From Perlucidibaca sp. (GTDB lineage Bacteria; Pseudomonadota; Gammaproteobacteria; Pseudomonadales; Moraxellaceae), in NCBI GenBank assembly GCA_023265995.1, contig JAHFSA010000007.1:22191-86190 (forward strand): a stretch of DNA of 64,000 nt. The letters run 5' to 3'. Shown here one piece after another: positions 50,304-62,790 of the stretch. The translations under genes were made by a program, and so were the position numbers. Below the pieces are notes generated by a model. That model made no database searches. It was not told the origin of the DNA and was given only the letters and a program-made list of their open reading frames with translations. Each line of letters begins with the position of its first letter. Within the stretch, counting starts at the first letter, position 1.

Positions 50304-50343
50304 AATGTTTATCGGCGGACTACGATGTCCGCCGATAAACATT
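50304..50343. repeat. Perfect 17-bp inverted repeat, nature unknown
   Basis: Arms AATGTTTATCGGCGGAC (50304-50320) and its exact complement at 50327-50343 around a 6-nt centre TACGAT. It lies in the 199-bp gap between the acyl-CoA synthetase and infA. It could terminate the synthetase transcript, but there is no T run beyond the stem; a REP-like or mobile-element remnant is the alternative. Confidence 0.8.
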
Positions 50344-50393
50344 AGCTATCAAGCCACTGTGCTGTGGCACAACCCACAAAACGACAGCAATGA

Positions 50394-50419
50394 AAAAGGC
50401 CGGCATATGCCGGCCTTTT
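50394..50419 (-). terminator. infA: Rho-independent terminator after infA
   Basis: 26-bp perfect palindrome AAAAGGCCGGCAT / ATGCCGGCCTTTT with the run of five A at 50393-50397, which on the minus strand is the T tail after infA. The edge AATGAAAAAGGCC resembles the other terminators here. Confidence 0.9.
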
Positions 50420-50446
50420 GCCATCTGCCCGAAAGGGCAGGGGCGA

Positions 50447-50665
50447 TCAGCGAACGCGGTAGGTGATGCGACCCTTGCTCAGGTCGTACGGGGTCATTTC
50501 GACCTTCACCTGGTCACCGGTGAGAATGCGGATGTAGTGCTTGCGCATCTTGCCGGAAATGTGGGCCGTGACAATGTGACCATTTTCCAGCTTCACGCGG
50601 AACATGGTGTTCGGCAGGGTTTCCACGACCACACCATCAAATTCAATCTGATCTTCTTTCGACAT
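50447..50665 (-). CDS. infA: Translation initiation factor IF-1
   Basis: 72-residue OB-fold factor that binds the A site of the 30S subunit. Sequence [20 protein letters not shown] through [16 protein letters not shown] is almost canonical. Downstream of bpt on the minus strand, with 93 bp between them, in the aat-bpt-infA order usual for pseudomonads. Confidence 0.98.
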   Translation of the reverse strand: MSKEDQIEFDGVVVETLPNTMFRVKLENGHIVTAHISGKMRKHYIRILTGDQVKVEMTPYDLSKGRITYRVR

Positions 50666-50758
50666 GCAGCAAGGGCCTCGGGGGCTGAAATACAGGGCTC
50701 AGGGCAGCTGCCCGGAAAACCGCCGCATTGTGCCCGAAAACATGCACGCTGGCAAAGG

Positions 50759-51463
50759 TCATCGTGCCAGCAGCCATTCACCCTCGATCAGCAGCTCCAG
50801 CGGGCGGAACTGGGTCTTGTAGCTCATGCGTTCGGCATGACGCACCCAGTAGCCGAGAAAGAGGTAGGGCAGGCCGCGACGGCGGCATTCGGCGATCTGC
50901 CAGAGAATGGCATAGGTCCCCAGGCTGCGCCAGGTTTCACGAGGGTCGTAGAAGGTGTAGACCGCTGACAGACCATCAGCCAGCTCGTCGGTCACGGCCA
51001 GGGCGAGCAGGCGGTCACCGCTGCGAAACTCGACGAAAACGGTGCTGGACCAGTCGCTGGTGAGGAACTCGCGATACTGGCGTGGCGTTGGCGGATACAT
51101 GTCACCCGAGCGATGCCTTTCGCTGATGTAGCGGGCGTAGAGCGCGTAGTGCTCTTCATTCCACTCCGGAGGCAGCACCCTGATCTGGAGGTCGCGATTG
51201 CCTTTCCAGCAGCGCTTCTGGTTGCGCTTGGGCGTGAAGAGGGCAACCGGCACGCGCACCGAAATGCAGGCACGGCAGCCGCGGCACTGTGGCCGGTAGA
51301 CATAGTTGCCGCTGCGGCGGAAGCCGAGCTCGGACAGCTCGCTGTAGATCGCCGGAGTCATTTCCGATTCGGGGTCGGCGAACAGGGTGATGGCCTGTTT
51401 CTCTTCCAGATAGCTGCAGGCGTGCGTCGCGGTGGTGAAAAACTTGATGGCGGAGGCGCTCAT
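50759..51463 (-). CDS. bpt: Aspartate/glutamate leucyltransferase
   Basis: 234-residue N-end-rule enzyme of the Bpt/ATE family. It transfers leucine to N-terminal Asp or Glu, marking proteins for ClpS-ClpAP. The N-terminal Cys cluster CRGCRAC (about residues 60-66) and FTPKRNQKRCWKGN are visible; the acyltransferase fold follows. It overlaps aat by 4 bp, so the two transferases of the N-end rule are coupled. Confidence 0.93.
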   Translation of the reverse strand: MSASAIKFFTTATHACSYLEEKQAITLFADPESEMTPAIYSELSELGFRRSGNYVYRPQCRGCRACISVRVPVALFTPKRNQKRCWKGNRDLQIRVLPPEWNEEHYALYARYISERHRSGDMYPPTPRQYREFLTSDWSSTVFVEFRSGDRLLALAVTDELADGLSAVYTFYDPRETWRSLGTYAILWQIAECRRRGLPYLFLGYWVRHAERMSYKTQFRPLELLIEGEWLLAR

Positions 51464-52203
51464 GATGTCAGCCCCTGTATCCGGCCCGGCGCAAAGCCGG
51501 CCGCGGCAAGCCGGGTTTCGGCCGTGTGCCAGTCCGGTGCCGGCAGATCGCGCGCCATAGCCAGACAGGTCAGATAGTCATGGCGGCTGATGAGGCTGGC
51601 ACCAAGGCTGACGAGATGGCTGTTCTCCAGCTGGCAGTCGACCAGGGGAAGATGCCAGCTCGTGGCCAGGCTCATCAGCGCCCAGAAGGCCAGCTTGGAG
51701 GCATCGCTGCGGCGGCTGAACATGGACTCGCCGCAGAACATGCGACCGACACTGATGCCATAGAGGCCGCCGACGAGTTCGTCGTCATGCCAGACCTCGA
51801 TGGAGTGCGCCTGTCCCAGTTCGTGCAGCGCGGTATAGCCGGCCATGATCTCCGGGCTGATCCAGGTGCTGTCGGCATAGGGGCGCGGTTCGGCGCAGGC
51901 GCTGATGACATCGGCGAAGGCGCGATCGACGGTGAAGCTCCAGCCACCCTGACGCAGGGTGCGGCGCAGACTGCGGCTGGGCTGGAAGCTGGCAGGAGCT
52001 ATGACGCAGCGAGGATCCGGCGACCACCAGAGGATGGGGTCATCTTCGCTGAACCAGGGAAAGATGCCGTGGCGATAGGCCTGCTGCAGGCGCTGCGGTG
52101 ACAGATCGCCACCGAGCGCGAGCAGACCGGGCGGGTTGGCCAGAGCCCGCTCGGGGTCTGGAAAGCCGGTTTCCGCATCCAGCCAGGGCAGGGCGGCGTT
52201 CAC
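51460..52203 (-). CDS. aat: Leucyl/phenylalanyl-tRNA--protein transferase
   Basis: 247 residues; family motifs FPDPERALANPPGLLALGGDLS (in parts), GIFPWFSEDDPILWWSPDPR and GGLYGISVGRMFCGESMFS. Adds Leu or Phe to proteins with N-terminal Arg or Lys. Overlaps bpt; 15 bp after the trxB stop, so one minus-strand transcript trxB-aat-bpt(-infA) is likely. Confidence 0.96.
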   Translation of the reverse strand: MNAALPWLDAETGFPDPERALANPPGLLALGGDLSPQRLQQAYRHGIFPWFSEDDPILWWSPDPRCVIAPASFQPSRSLRRTLRQGGWSFTVDRAFADVISACAEPRPYADSTWISPEIMAGYTALHELGQAHSIEVWHDDELVGGLYGISVGRMFCGESMFSRRSDASKLAFWALMSLATSWHLPLVDCQLENSHLVSLGASLISRHDYLTCLAMARDLPAPDWHTAETRLAAAGFAPGRIQGLTS

Positions 52204-52218
52204 GGCTTTCTCCCGGGG

Positions 52219-53252
<1,034 letters not shown>

Positions 53253-53281
53253 GTCGCATCACATGACCATGGAATTCCGCA

Positions 53282-55702
53282 GTGTCCGCGTCTCCGCAAA
53301 CAGCTGACAACAGAACCGACAAGGCCCCCACGCACAAGCCCGGGCTGCGCGAGGTCAGGGCGTTGCTCTGGCTCGCCATCGCCGGCTTCATGCTGCTGGC
53401 CCTGATGACCTACGAGGCCAGTGACAGCGCCTGGACCCAGGTCGGCAGTGGCATCGTGCACAATGCCGGTGGGCTCGCCGGTGCCTATTTTGCCGACCTG
53501 CTCGGCTTCCTGCTCGGGCCGCTGGCCTATGCCGTGCCGCTGCTGGTGATCTGGCGCGTGGTGCTGCTCTGGCGTCATCCGGCCAACGCCCTGCAGGGCT
53601 GGCGCCAGGCCGCGGCCTGGGTGCTGGCGTTGCTCGCGTTCGCCGCGCTGTTCTACATGCACCAGACCGAACCCGGTCACGGCCTCGACAATGCTGCCGG
53701 CGGCGTGCTCGGTCAGGCGCTGGGCGGAGCCATGTGGCGCGCCACCGGCCTGATCGGTGGCACCGTCATCCTGCTGGCAATCGCCCTGGTGGCCATTACC
53801 CTGGCATCCGGACTGTCCTGGATCGCGCTCATGGATCGCCTCGGCCAGATGCTCTGGTGGCTCGGCCGCGAAGGCTGGAAGCTGGCCTGGCCGCTGCTCG
53901 GCCGCCTCTTCGGCGAGTTGCGCAACCGCATGCCGGAAGCGCCGCGACGCAGCCCGACGGTGACTCAGCCGGTCGCGCGCGTCGAGCCCGTGCTGTCTCC
54001 GGTACAGGTCGCCCGCCCGGTGCCGGCGGCGCCCCCGGCAGCTCCGCGTCCGGCCCCTGAAACCCAGGCCGTGCAGCAGAACACGCCACGCCAGCGTCCG
54101 GAAATCACCATTCAGCCCGTTGCTGAAGTGAAGCCGGCGAAGAAGCCCGAAGCTCAGCGTCAGCTGTTCACGCCGCCGCCGGGGGAGGGCTCGCTGCCAT
54201 CCCTGGATCTGCTTGATCCGGCCGAGCCGCGTGGCAACAAGGGCTTCAGCCCGGAAGCGCTGGAAGGCCTGTCACGCCTGCTGGAAATCAAGCTCAAGGA
54301 ATTCAATGTCGATGCCGAGGTGGTGGCGGTCCAGCCCGGCCCGGTCATCACCCGTTTCGAGATCCAGCCGGCGGCTGGCGTCAAGGTCGCGCGCATCACC
54401 AACATCGCCAAGGACCTGGCGCGCGCCATGGCCATGGTCTCGGTGCGTGTCGTCGAAGTCATCCCCGGCAAGTCCGTGGTCGGCATCGAAGTGCCGAACC
54501 AGGATCGCGAGATGGTGCGTCTGTCCGAGATCCTGACCTCGCATGCCTTCGAGACCAAGGCCAGCCCGCTGACGCTGGCGCTGGGCAAGGACATCGCCGG
54601 CAACCCGATCGTCGCCGACCTGGCGCGCATGCCGCATTTGCTGGTCGCCGGCACCACCGGTTCGGGCAAGTCCGTGGGCGTCAACGCCATGATCCTGTCC
54701 ATGCTGTTCAAGGCCACGCCGGCCGAACTGCGCCTGATCATGATCGACCCCAAGATGCTCGAGCTGTCGGTCTACGACAAGATTCCGCATCTGCTCACGC
54801 CCGTCGTCACCGACATGAAGGATGCCGCCAACGCGCTGCGCTGGTGTGTGGCCGAGATGGAGCGCCGCTACAAGCTGATGTCCAAGCTCGGTGTGCGCAA
54901 CCTCGACGGCTACAACAAGAAGGTGGCCGATGCCATCGCCGCCGGCGAGCCGATCAAGGATCCGCTCTGGAAGCCGGGCGAGAACGTGTTCGAGGAAGAG
55001 GCGTCCGATCTCGGCAAGCTGCCCTTCATCGTGGTCATCATCGACGAATTCGCCGACATGATCATGATTGTCGGCAAGAAGGTCGAAGAGCTGATCGCCC
55101 GTATCGCGCAGAAGGCGCGCGCCGCCGGCATCCATCTCATCCTGGCCACGCAGCGTCCGTCGGTGGATGTCATCACCGGCCTGATCAAGGCCAACGTGCC
55201 GACGCGTATCGCCTTCCAGGTGTCGTCGCGCATCGACTCGCGCACCATCCTCGATCAGGGTGGCGCGGAAATGCTGCTGGGCCATGGCGACATGCTGTTC
55301 CTGCCGCCCGGCACCAGCCTGACCGAACGTGTTCACGGTGCCTTTGTCAGCGATGACGAGGTCCACCGCGTTTGTGGTGACTGGCGCGCTCGTGGCGAGC
55401 CCGACTACATCGACGAGATTCTCGAAGGCAGCCTGGAAGTCACCGACAACGGTGGTGGCAAGGGCGGTTTCGGTGGTTTTGATGATGTCGGCGGCGACCC
55501 CGAGCAGGATGCGCTCTACGACGAAGCGGTGGCCTTTGTGCTGGAAACGCGACGACCGTCGATTTCCTTTGTGCAGCGCAAGTTCAAGATCGGCTACAAC
55601 CGTGCCGCGCGTCTCATCGAGGCGATGGAGAACGCGGGTGTGGTATCGCCGATGCAGACCAATGGCCAGCGTGAAGTCGTGGTTCCTCACCGCAGCGAAT
55701 AA
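53282..55702 (+). CDS. ftsK: DNA translocase FtsK
   Basis: 806-residue divisome translocase. N-terminal four to five membrane segments (about 25-190), a Pro/Ala-rich linker (about 220-310), RecA-like motor with Walker A GTTGSGKS (457-464) and Walker [11 protein letters not shown], and a C-terminal gamma winged helix (about 735-805) that reads KOPS. The linker is short compared with E. coli FtsK. Start is GTG at 53282; the nearby ATGs are out of frame. Confidence 0.96.
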   Translation: MSASPQTADNRTDKAPTHKPGLREVRALLWLAIAGFMLLALMTYEASDSAWTQVGSGIVHNAGGLAGAYFADLLGFLLGPLAYAVPLLVIWRVVLLWRHPANALQGWRQAAAWVLALLAFAALFYMHQTEPGHGLDNAAGGVLGQALGGAMWRATGLIGGTVILLAIALVAITLASGLSWIALMDRLGQMLWWLGREGWKLAWPLLGRLFGELRNRMPEAPRRSPTVTQPVARVEPVLSPVQVARPVPAAPPAAPRPAPETQAVQQNTPRQRPEITIQPVAEVKPAKKPEAQRQLFTPPPGEGSLPSLDLLDPAEPRGNKGFSPEALEGLSRLLEIKLKEFNVDAEVVAVQPGPVITRFEIQPAAGVKVARITNIAKDLARAMAMVSVRVVEVIPGKSVVGIEVPNQDREMVRLSEILTSHAFETKASPLTLALGKDIAGNPIVADLARMPHLLVAGTTGSGKSVGVNAMILSMLFKATPAELRLIMIDPKMLELSVYDKIPHLLTPVVTDMKDAANALRWCVAEMERRYKLMSKLGVRNLDGYNKKVADAIAAGEPIKDPLWKPGENVFEEEASDLGKLPFIVVIIDEFADMIMIVGKKVEELIARIAQKARAAGIHLILATQRPSVDVITGLIKANVPTRIAFQVSSRIDSRTILDQGGAEMLLGHGDMLFLPPGTSLTERVHGAFVSDDEVHRVCGDWRARGEPDYIDEILEGSLEVTDNGGGKGGFGGFDDVGGDPEQDALYDEAVAFVLETRRPSISFVQRKFKIGYNRAARLIEAMENAGVVSPMQTNGQREVVVPHRSE

Positions 55703-55712
55703 GGAGCACGAC

Positions 55713-56345
55713 ATGGGCATGATGACACGAGTGGCCGCGACCACGGCGGCAGCGCTGCTGGCGCTGGCCGTCCCCCTGCAGGCGCTGGCCGATGCCGGCA
55801 GCGAACTGGGCCTGCGTCTCAAGGCCATGAAGACGCTGCAGGCGGACTTCACCCAGACCAGCCAGCTCTCCGGCGGACGCAAGAGCGAGATCGTGGTCGG
55901 CAGCCTGGCCGCGCAGAAGCCCGGACTGTTCCGCTGGGAGGTTCACCAGCCGTACCAGCAGCTCATTGTTTCCGATGGCAAGGACCTGCGTGTCCATGAC
56001 CCCGACCTGCAGCAGATGACCATCAAGCCGCTAGGCAAGGAATGGGGCCAGACGCCGGCGCTGCTGTTCAGTGGCGATGTGCGCGGGTTGAGCACGCAGT
56101 TCAGCATCCGGCAGAAGGCCGTGGGCGCACTCACCGAGTTCATGCTCACGCCCCGAGCCAAGGATGCCGTCTTTGCCTCGGTCAGCCTGCAGTTCAAGGG
56201 CAATCAGCCGTTTGCCATGAACCTGCAGGACAGCATGGGTCAGAAGACCCGCATCGAGTTCAGCAAGCAGCGCATCAATGCGGCCATTGCTGCCAGCCAG
56301 TTCCGCTTCGTGCCGCCGGCCGGCACCGACATCATCCGCGAGTGA
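55713..56345 (+). CDS. lolA: Outer-membrane lipoprotein carrier protein LolA
   Basis: 210 residues with a signal peptide (about 1-27, ending QALA). The mature chain starts DAGSELGLRLKAMKTLQADF and has GLFRWEVHQPYQQLIVSDG, as in LolA. Ferries lipoproteins from LolCDE to LolB across the periplasm. AAGGAG precedes the ATG at 55713. Overlaps rarA by one base (TGATG). Confidence 0.95.
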   Translation: MGMMTRVAATTAAALLALAVPLQALADAGSELGLRLKAMKTLQADFTQTSQLSGGRKSEIVVGSLAAQKPGLFRWEVHQPYQQLIVSDGKDLRVHDPDLQQMTIKPLGKEWGQTPALLFSGDVRGLSTQFSIRQKAVGALTEFMLTPRAKDAVFASVSLQFKGNQPFAMNLQDSMGQKTRIEFSKQRINAAIAASQFRFVPPAGTDIIRE

Positions 56346-57661
56346 TGCGCGAGCAACCGTATCAGCCCCTGGCGGCGCGCCTGCGACCGTCATCGCTGGC
56401 CGAATATATCGGCCAGACCCATCTGCTCGCGCGCGGCCGGCCGTTGCGCGAGGCACTGGAGAGCGGCCAGCTGCACTCCATGATCCTGTGGGGGCCACCC
56501 GGCGTCGGCAAGACCACGCTGGCGCGTCTGATGAGCAGTGCCTGCGATGCCCGTTTCCTGGCGGTGTCGGCGGTGCTCTCCGGCGTCAAGGAGATCCGCG
56601 CCGCCATCGAGGAGGCGCAGTTCTACCGCCAGAACGGCCAGCGCACGGTGCTCTTTGTCGATGAGGTGCACCGCTTCAACAAGTCGCAGCAGGATGCCTT
56701 CCTGCCCTATGTCGAAGACGGCACGCTGATCTTCATTGGTGCCACCACCGAAAATCCGTCGTTCGAACTCAACAAGGCGCTGCTCTCGCGTGCCCGTGTC
56801 TACGTGCTGCGCTCGCTCGGCCAGGATGAGCTGCTGCAGCTGCTGCACGCCGCCTGCAAGGACCCGCGCGGTCTTGGCGAGCGCACGGTGCGTTTCACCG
56901 AGGTCGAATTGCAGGCGCTGGCCCATGCCGCCGATGGCGATGCCCGTCGCGTCCTCAACCTGCTGGAGATCGCCGCAGACCTCGCCGAGGCCGAAGGTGG
57001 TCAGCTCAGCGAGCAGGGCCTGAGCGAAGTCCTGCAAGGCTCGGTGCGCCGTTTCGACAAGCAGGGCGATGATTTCTACGACCAGATCTCGGCCCTGCAC
57101 AAGTCGGTGCGCGGCTCCGATCCGGACGCGGCCTTGTACTGGCTGGCGCGCATGCTTGATGGTGGCGTCGACCCGTACTACCTGGCCCGGCGCATCATCC
57201 GCATGGCCTGGGAAGACATCGGCCTGGCCGATCCCAGAGCGCTGCAGATCGCCAACGATGCCGCGCAGACCTACGAGCGCCTGGGCAAGCCTGAGGGTGA
57301 GCTGGCGCTGGGTCAGGCGGTGATCTATCTCGCTGTCGCCGCCAAGAGCAACGCCGGCTACAACGCCTACAACGCGGCCCGCGCCTTCGTGCAGCACGAT
57401 GCCAGTCGCGAGGTGCCGATGCATCTGCGCAATGCGCCCACCCAGCTCATGAAGGAGCTGGGGCATGGTCATAAATACCGCTACGCCCACGACGAGCCTC
57501 ATGCCTACGCGGCCGGGGAGAGCTATCTGCCCGAAGGCATGCCGGAGCCCGGCTGGTACCGCCCCGTGCCACGCGGGTTGGAGATCAAGATCGGCGACAA
57601 GCTGACCTTCCTGCGCAAGCTGGATGAGGCGGCGGGGAAGCAGAAAGGGAAGGGCGACTGA
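56345..57661 (+). CDS. rarA: Replication-associated recombination protein A
   Basis: 438-residue AAA+ ATPase (MgsA/RarA). Walker A GPPGVGKTT (50-58), Walker B LFVDEVHRFNKSQQD, sensor GATTENPSFELN, and the C-terminal tetramerisation region. Acts at stalled forks. The ftsK-lolA-rarA-serS order is conserved, but here serS is pushed away by an intervening gene on the other strand. Ends 1 bp from that gene's stop. Confidence 0.96.
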   Translation: MREQPYQPLAARLRPSSLAEYIGQTHLLARGRPLREALESGQLHSMILWGPPGVGKTTLARLMSSACDARFLAVSAVLSGVKEIRAAIEEAQFYRQNGQRTVLFVDEVHRFNKSQQDAFLPYVEDGTLIFIGATTENPSFELNKALLSRARVYVLRSLGQDELLQLLHAACKDPRGLGERTVRFTEVELQALAHAADGDARRVLNLLEIAADLAEAEGGQLSEQGLSEVLQGSVRRFDKQGDDFYDQISALHKSVRGSDPDAALYWLARMLDGGVDPYYLARRIIRMAWEDIGLADPRALQIANDAAQTYERLGKPEGELALGQAVIYLAVAAKSNAGYNAYNAARAFVQHDASREVPMHLRNAPTQLMKELGHGHKYRYAHDEPHAYAAGESYLPEGMPEPGWYRPVPRGLEIKIGDKLTFLRKLDEAAGKQKGKGD

Positions 57662-57662
57662 A

Positions 57663-59867
57663 TTAACCGGGCAAAGCCATCACATTGGCCCTCGCCGTGT
57701 GCAGCTTCTTGTAGCTGTCGATGAGACGCAGGTGTCTGTCGAGGCCCTCCAGTTTCATGCTCGTGGGCGTCAAACCGAAGAAGCGCACGCTGCCGTTGAC
57801 CGACCCGATTGCGGCGTCCATGCGCTCGTTGCCAAACATGCGACGGAAATTGACCTCGTAATCAGCCAGCTCCAGCTCATCGTCCAGTTGCACTTCCAGC
57901 ACCAGATTCACTGCCTGGTAGAACAAGCCGCGCTCGACGGTGTTGTCATTGAACTGCTGAAAAGCTTCCACCAGCTCTTTCGCTTCATCAAGCTTCTGCA
58001 AGGCGAGATAAATCAGCAGCTTCAACTCCAGGATGGTCAGCTGCCCCCAGACGGTATTGTCGTCAAATTCGATGCCGATCAAGGTCGTGATATCGGTGTG
58101 CTCGTCCAGCTCACTGTCTTCCAGACGCTTGACCAGTGCCCTCAGCGCCTTCTTGCTCAAGCTGTGCAAGTTCAGGATATCGGCACGGAAAAGCAGCGCC
58201 TTGTTCGTGTTATCCCAGACCAGATCTTCCACCGGATAAATTTCGGAGTAGCCAGGCACCAGAATTCGGCAGGCCGTGGCACCGATATGCTCGTACACCG
58301 CCATATACACTTCCTTGCCCATGCCTTCGAGAATGCCGAACAAGGTCGCGGCTTCCTCGGCATTGGAGCGTTCACCCTGGCCGGAGAAGTCCCACTCAAC
58401 AAACTCGAAGTCGGCCTTGGCGCTGAAGAAGTGCCATGACACGACACCGCTGGAATCAATGAAGTGCTCGACAAAGTTGTTGGGTTCAGTGACCGCGTGC
58501 GTGCTGAAGGTCGGCTGGGGCAGGTCGTTCAGGCCTTCAAAGCTGCGGCCCTGCAGCAACTCCGTCAGGCTGCGCTCCAGCGCCACCTCGAAGCTCGGGT
58601 GTGCGCCGAACGAGGCAAACACGCCGCCAGTGCGCGGATTCATCAGGCAGACGCACATCACCGGGTATTTCCCGCCCAGCGACGCATCCTTCACCAGCAC
58701 GGGAAAACCCTGTGCTTCCAGGCCCTCGATGCCGGCCAGAATGCCGGGGTACTTCGCCAGCACGTCACGAGGGACATCCGGCAGTGTGATTTCACCTTCC
58801 AGGATTTTGCGCTTTACCGCGCGCTCGAAGATTTCCGACAGACATTGCACCTGGGCTTCGGCCAGCGTATTGCCGGCACTCATGCCATTGCTGAGAAACA
58901 GGTTTTCAATCAGGTTGGACGGGAAGTAAACCACCTTGCCGTCAGACTGGCGCACGAACGGCAGCGAGCAGATGCCACGCTTGGTATTGCCGGAGTTGGT
59001 GTCGTACAAATGCGAGCCACTCAGCTCGTCATCAGGGTTGTAAATCCCCAGGCAGTGCTCGTCGAGAATTTCAGCCGGCAACGCATTATAAGGGCCCGGC
59101 TTGAACCAGCGTTCGTCCGGATAATGCACAAATTCCGCCTCGGCAATATCTTCGCCCCAGAACTGGTCGTTGTAGAAGAAGTTGCAGTTCAGCCGCTCGA
59201 TGAACTCGCCCAGCGCTGACGCCAGGGCGCCTTCCTTGGTCGCGCCCTTGCCATTGGTGAAACACATCGGCGAATGCGCATCGCGAATATGCAGAGACCA
59301 CACATTGGGCACAATATTGCGCCACGAAGCGATTTCAATCTTCATGCCCAGGTCCGCCAATATGCCCGACATATTGGCGATGGTCTGTTCCAGCGGCAGA
59401 TCCTTGCCTGCAATGCAGGTGCCGGCGCCTGAAACCGCATTCGGCATCAGCAGCGCCTGGGCATCGGCATCCAGACTGTCTACTTCTTCAATAACGAACT
59501 CGGGCCCGGCCTGCACGACCTTCTTTACCGTGCAACGGTCAATGGAGCGCAAGATGCCCTGGCGGTCCTTGTCGGAGATATCGGTCGGCAGCTCGACCTG
59601 GATCTTGAATATCTGGTTGTAGCGGTTTTCCGGATCGACAATATTGTTCTGCGAGAGGCGGATATTCTGGGTTGGAATATTCCGGGTCTGGCAGTACAGC
59701 TTCACGAAGTAGGCGGCACACAAGGCCGATGACGCCAGAAAGTAATCAAATGGCCCCGGTGCCGAGCCATCGCCCTTGTAGCGGATAGGTTGGTCGGCGA
59801 TCACCGTGAAATCATCGAACTTGGCTTCAAGCCGAAGGTTGTCGAGAAAATTTACCTTGATTTCCAT
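57663..59867 (-). CDS. OsmC domain / YcaO domain fusion protein
   Basis: 734 residues. Residues about 1-140 are an OsmC-like peroxiredoxin fold (GPFDYFLASSALCAAYFVKLYCQTR, in parts) with two Cys. From about 150 to 560 a YcaO ATP-grasp-like domain follows (ALGEFIERLNCNFFYND, ATKEGALASALGEF, AQVQCLSEIFERAVKR). The last 170 residues are helical, TPR-like, as in E. coli YcaO. YcaO enzymes activate amide backbones with ATP; E. coli YcaO is linked to beta-methylthiolation of ribosomal S12. No precursor peptide was found nearby. The base composition is visibly less GC-rich than its neighbours, suggesting transfer. Confidence 0.9.
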   Translation of the reverse strand: MEIKVNFLDNLRLEAKFDDFTVIADQPIRYKGDGSAPGPFDYFLASSALCAAYFVKLYCQTRNIPTQNIRLSQNNIVDPENRYNQIFKIQVELPTDISDKDRQGILRSIDRCTVKKVVQAGPEFVIEEVDSLDADAQALLMPNAVSGAGTCIAGKDLPLEQTIANMSGILADLGMKIEIASWRNIVPNVWSLHIRDAHSPMCFTNGKGATKEGALASALGEFIERLNCNFFYNDQFWGEDIAEAEFVHYPDERWFKPGPYNALPAEILDEHCLGIYNPDDELSGSHLYDTNSGNTKRGICSLPFVRQSDGKVVYFPSNLIENLFLSNGMSAGNTLAEAQVQCLSEIFERAVKRKILEGEITLPDVPRDVLAKYPGILAGIEGLEAQGFPVLVKDASLGGKYPVMCVCLMNPRTGGVFASFGAHPSFEVALERSLTELLQGRSFEGLNDLPQPTFSTHAVTEPNNFVEHFIDSSGVVSWHFFSAKADFEFVEWDFSGQGERSNAEEAATLFGILEGMGKEVYMAVYEHIGATACRILVPGYSEIYPVEDLVWDNTNKALLFRADILNLHSLSKKALRALVKRLEDSELDEHTDITTLIGIEFDDNTVWGQLTILELKLLIYLALQKLDEAKELVEAFQQFNDNTVERGLFYQAVNLVLEVQLDDELELADYEVNFRRMFGNERMDAAIGSVNGSVRFFGLTPTSMKLEGLDRHLRLIDSYKKLHTARANVMALPG

Positions 59868-59989
59868 GCGGGATTACCGAGTCACGAGCCAGCCAAATTG
59901 GCCGCCATTATCCGGTTTTTCAGTCGGAAGTCTTGCGGTTTTCAGCCAGGGCGCTGGCGCTCGGCATGCGCGATACCGCCTGCGCCGGC

Positions 59990-60018
59990 CTGACTCTCGC
60001 AACGCTTGCGGGTATCAT
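59990..60018 (+). promoter_or_regulatory. serS: Candidate serS promoter
   Basis: CTGACT (59990-59995) and TATCAT (60013-60018) separated by 17 bp, 42 bp before the ATG. Reasonable sigma-70 match. Confidence 0.5.
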
Positions 60019-60020
60019 AG

Positions 60021-61343
<1,323 letters not shown>

Positions 61344-61353
61344 GGGCTGAGCC

Positions 61354-62736
61354 ATGGAAACCCTGCCGCTCGGATTCCGTCTCAAGGATCAATCCTGCCT
61401 GGTGGTCGGTGGTGGCGAGATCGCGGCCCGCAAGGTGTCGCTGCTGGTCCGTGCCGGCGCCCGCGTCACCCTGGTCGCACCTGAAGTTCTGACCTCGTTG
61501 CGCGAGCAGGTGAAGGCCTCCGGCGGCAACGTGCAGGAGCGCCGCTACCTGTCCGAGGACCTTGATCACCAGACCCTGGTCGTTGCCGCCACCGATGACC
61601 AGGAGCTCAATGCCGAGGTTTCGCGTGCCTGCCAGCAGCGCCGCATACCGGTCAATGTCGTCGACTCTCCGGCACTGTGCACGGTGATCTTTCCGGCCAT
61701 TGTCGATCGTTCGCCGATACTCATCGGCATCTCCAGCAATGGTGTTTCGCCGGTGCTGGCGCGCATGCTGCGCGGCAAGATCGAATCCACCATTCCGGCT
61801 GCCTACGGTCGTCTTGCCAGCCTGCTCGGCGAGTTCCGCGCCCAGGCCAAGCAGGCCTTTCCCGATACCTCGGCACGGCGCGCCTTCTGGGAAGAACAGT
61901 TGCAGGGGCCCATGCCCGACATGGTGTTCAGCGGCCGCGAACAGGATGCCCGCCGGCATCTGCAGCAGGCCCTGGCCAACCCCGGACAGAAGCCGTCCGG
62001 CGAGGTCTATCTGGTCGGTGCCGGCCCCGGCGATCCCGATCTGCTGACCTTCAAGGCCCTGCGCCTCATGCAGCAGGCCGATGTCATCGTCTATGACCGT
62101 CTCGTCTCCGAGCCCATCCTCGATCTCTGCCGCCGTGATGCCGAACGCATCTATGTCGGCAAGGCGAGGGCGGATCATGCCGTGCCGCAGGAGGGCATCA
62201 ATGCCCTGCTGGTGCGTCTGGCGCAGGAAGGCAAGCGCGTCTGTCGTCTCAAGGGCGGTGACCCGTTCATTTTCGGGCGTGGTGGCGAGGAGATCGAGGA
62301 GCTGGCCGAGGCCCGCATTCCCTTCCAGGTCGTGCCCGGCATCACTGCCGCCAGCGGTTGCGCGGCCTATGCCGGCATCCCGCTGACGCATCGCAATTAC
62401 GCGCAGTCAGTGCGCTTTGTCACCGGCCATCTCAAGGACGGCACGCCGGACCTGCCCTGGGAAGAGCTGGTGCATCCCAACCAGACGCTGGTGCTCTACA
62501 TGGGTCTGATCAGCCTCGGCCCCATACGCGAGCAGCTGCTGGCGCACGGTCTGCCTGCGGCAACGCCGGTGGCGATGATCTCCAAGGGCACCACGGCGCA
62601 GCAGCAGGTGATCACCGGCACGCTCGCCGACATCGTCGAGAAGCTGGCCGGACAGCCGCTGCCGGCACCGACGCTGATCATCGTGGGCGAAGTGGTGAAG
62701 TTGCGCGAGCAGCTGAACTGGTTCAGCCACGACTGA
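61354..62736 (+). CDS. cysG: Siroheme synthase (multifunctional)
   Basis: 460 residues combining precorrin-2 dehydrogenase/ferrochelatase (about 1-205; [26 protein letters not shown]) and SAM uroporphyrinogen III methyltransferase (about 215-455; [49 protein letters not shown]). Makes the siroheme needed by the sulfite or nitrite reductase found at the left edge. Start ATG 61354. Confidence 0.97.
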   Translation: METLPLGFRLKDQSCLVVGGGEIAARKVSLLVRAGARVTLVAPEVLTSLREQVKASGGNVQERRYLSEDLDHQTLVVAATDDQELNAEVSRACQQRRIPVNVVDSPALCTVIFPAIVDRSPILIGISSNGVSPVLARMLRGKIESTIPAAYGRLASLLGEFRAQAKQAFPDTSARRAFWEEQLQGPMPDMVFSGREQDARRHLQQALANPGQKPSGEVYLVGAGPGDPDLLTFKALRLMQQADVIVYDRLVSEPILDLCRRDAERIYVGKARADHAVPQEGINALLVRLAQEGKRVCRLKGGDPFIFGRGGEEIEELAEARIPFQVVPGITAASGCAAYAGIPLTHRNYAQSVRFVTGHLKDGTPDLPWEELVHPNQTLVLYMGLISLGPIREQLLAHGLPAATPVAMISKGTTAQQQVITGTLADIVEKLAGQPLPAPTLIIVGEVVKLREQLNWFSHD

Positions 62737-62790
62737 TGCCCTGAACCCGGATGGCGTTCACGGTCTGCGTGGCGCCACTCCTCTCATGCC

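Noticed and set aside
57663-59867. YcaO as part of a thiazole/oxazole-modified peptide cluster
   Set aside because: No precursor peptide, cyclodehydratase partner, dehydrogenase or exporter gene nearby; domain order fits the OsmC-YcaO housekeeping-like group instead.
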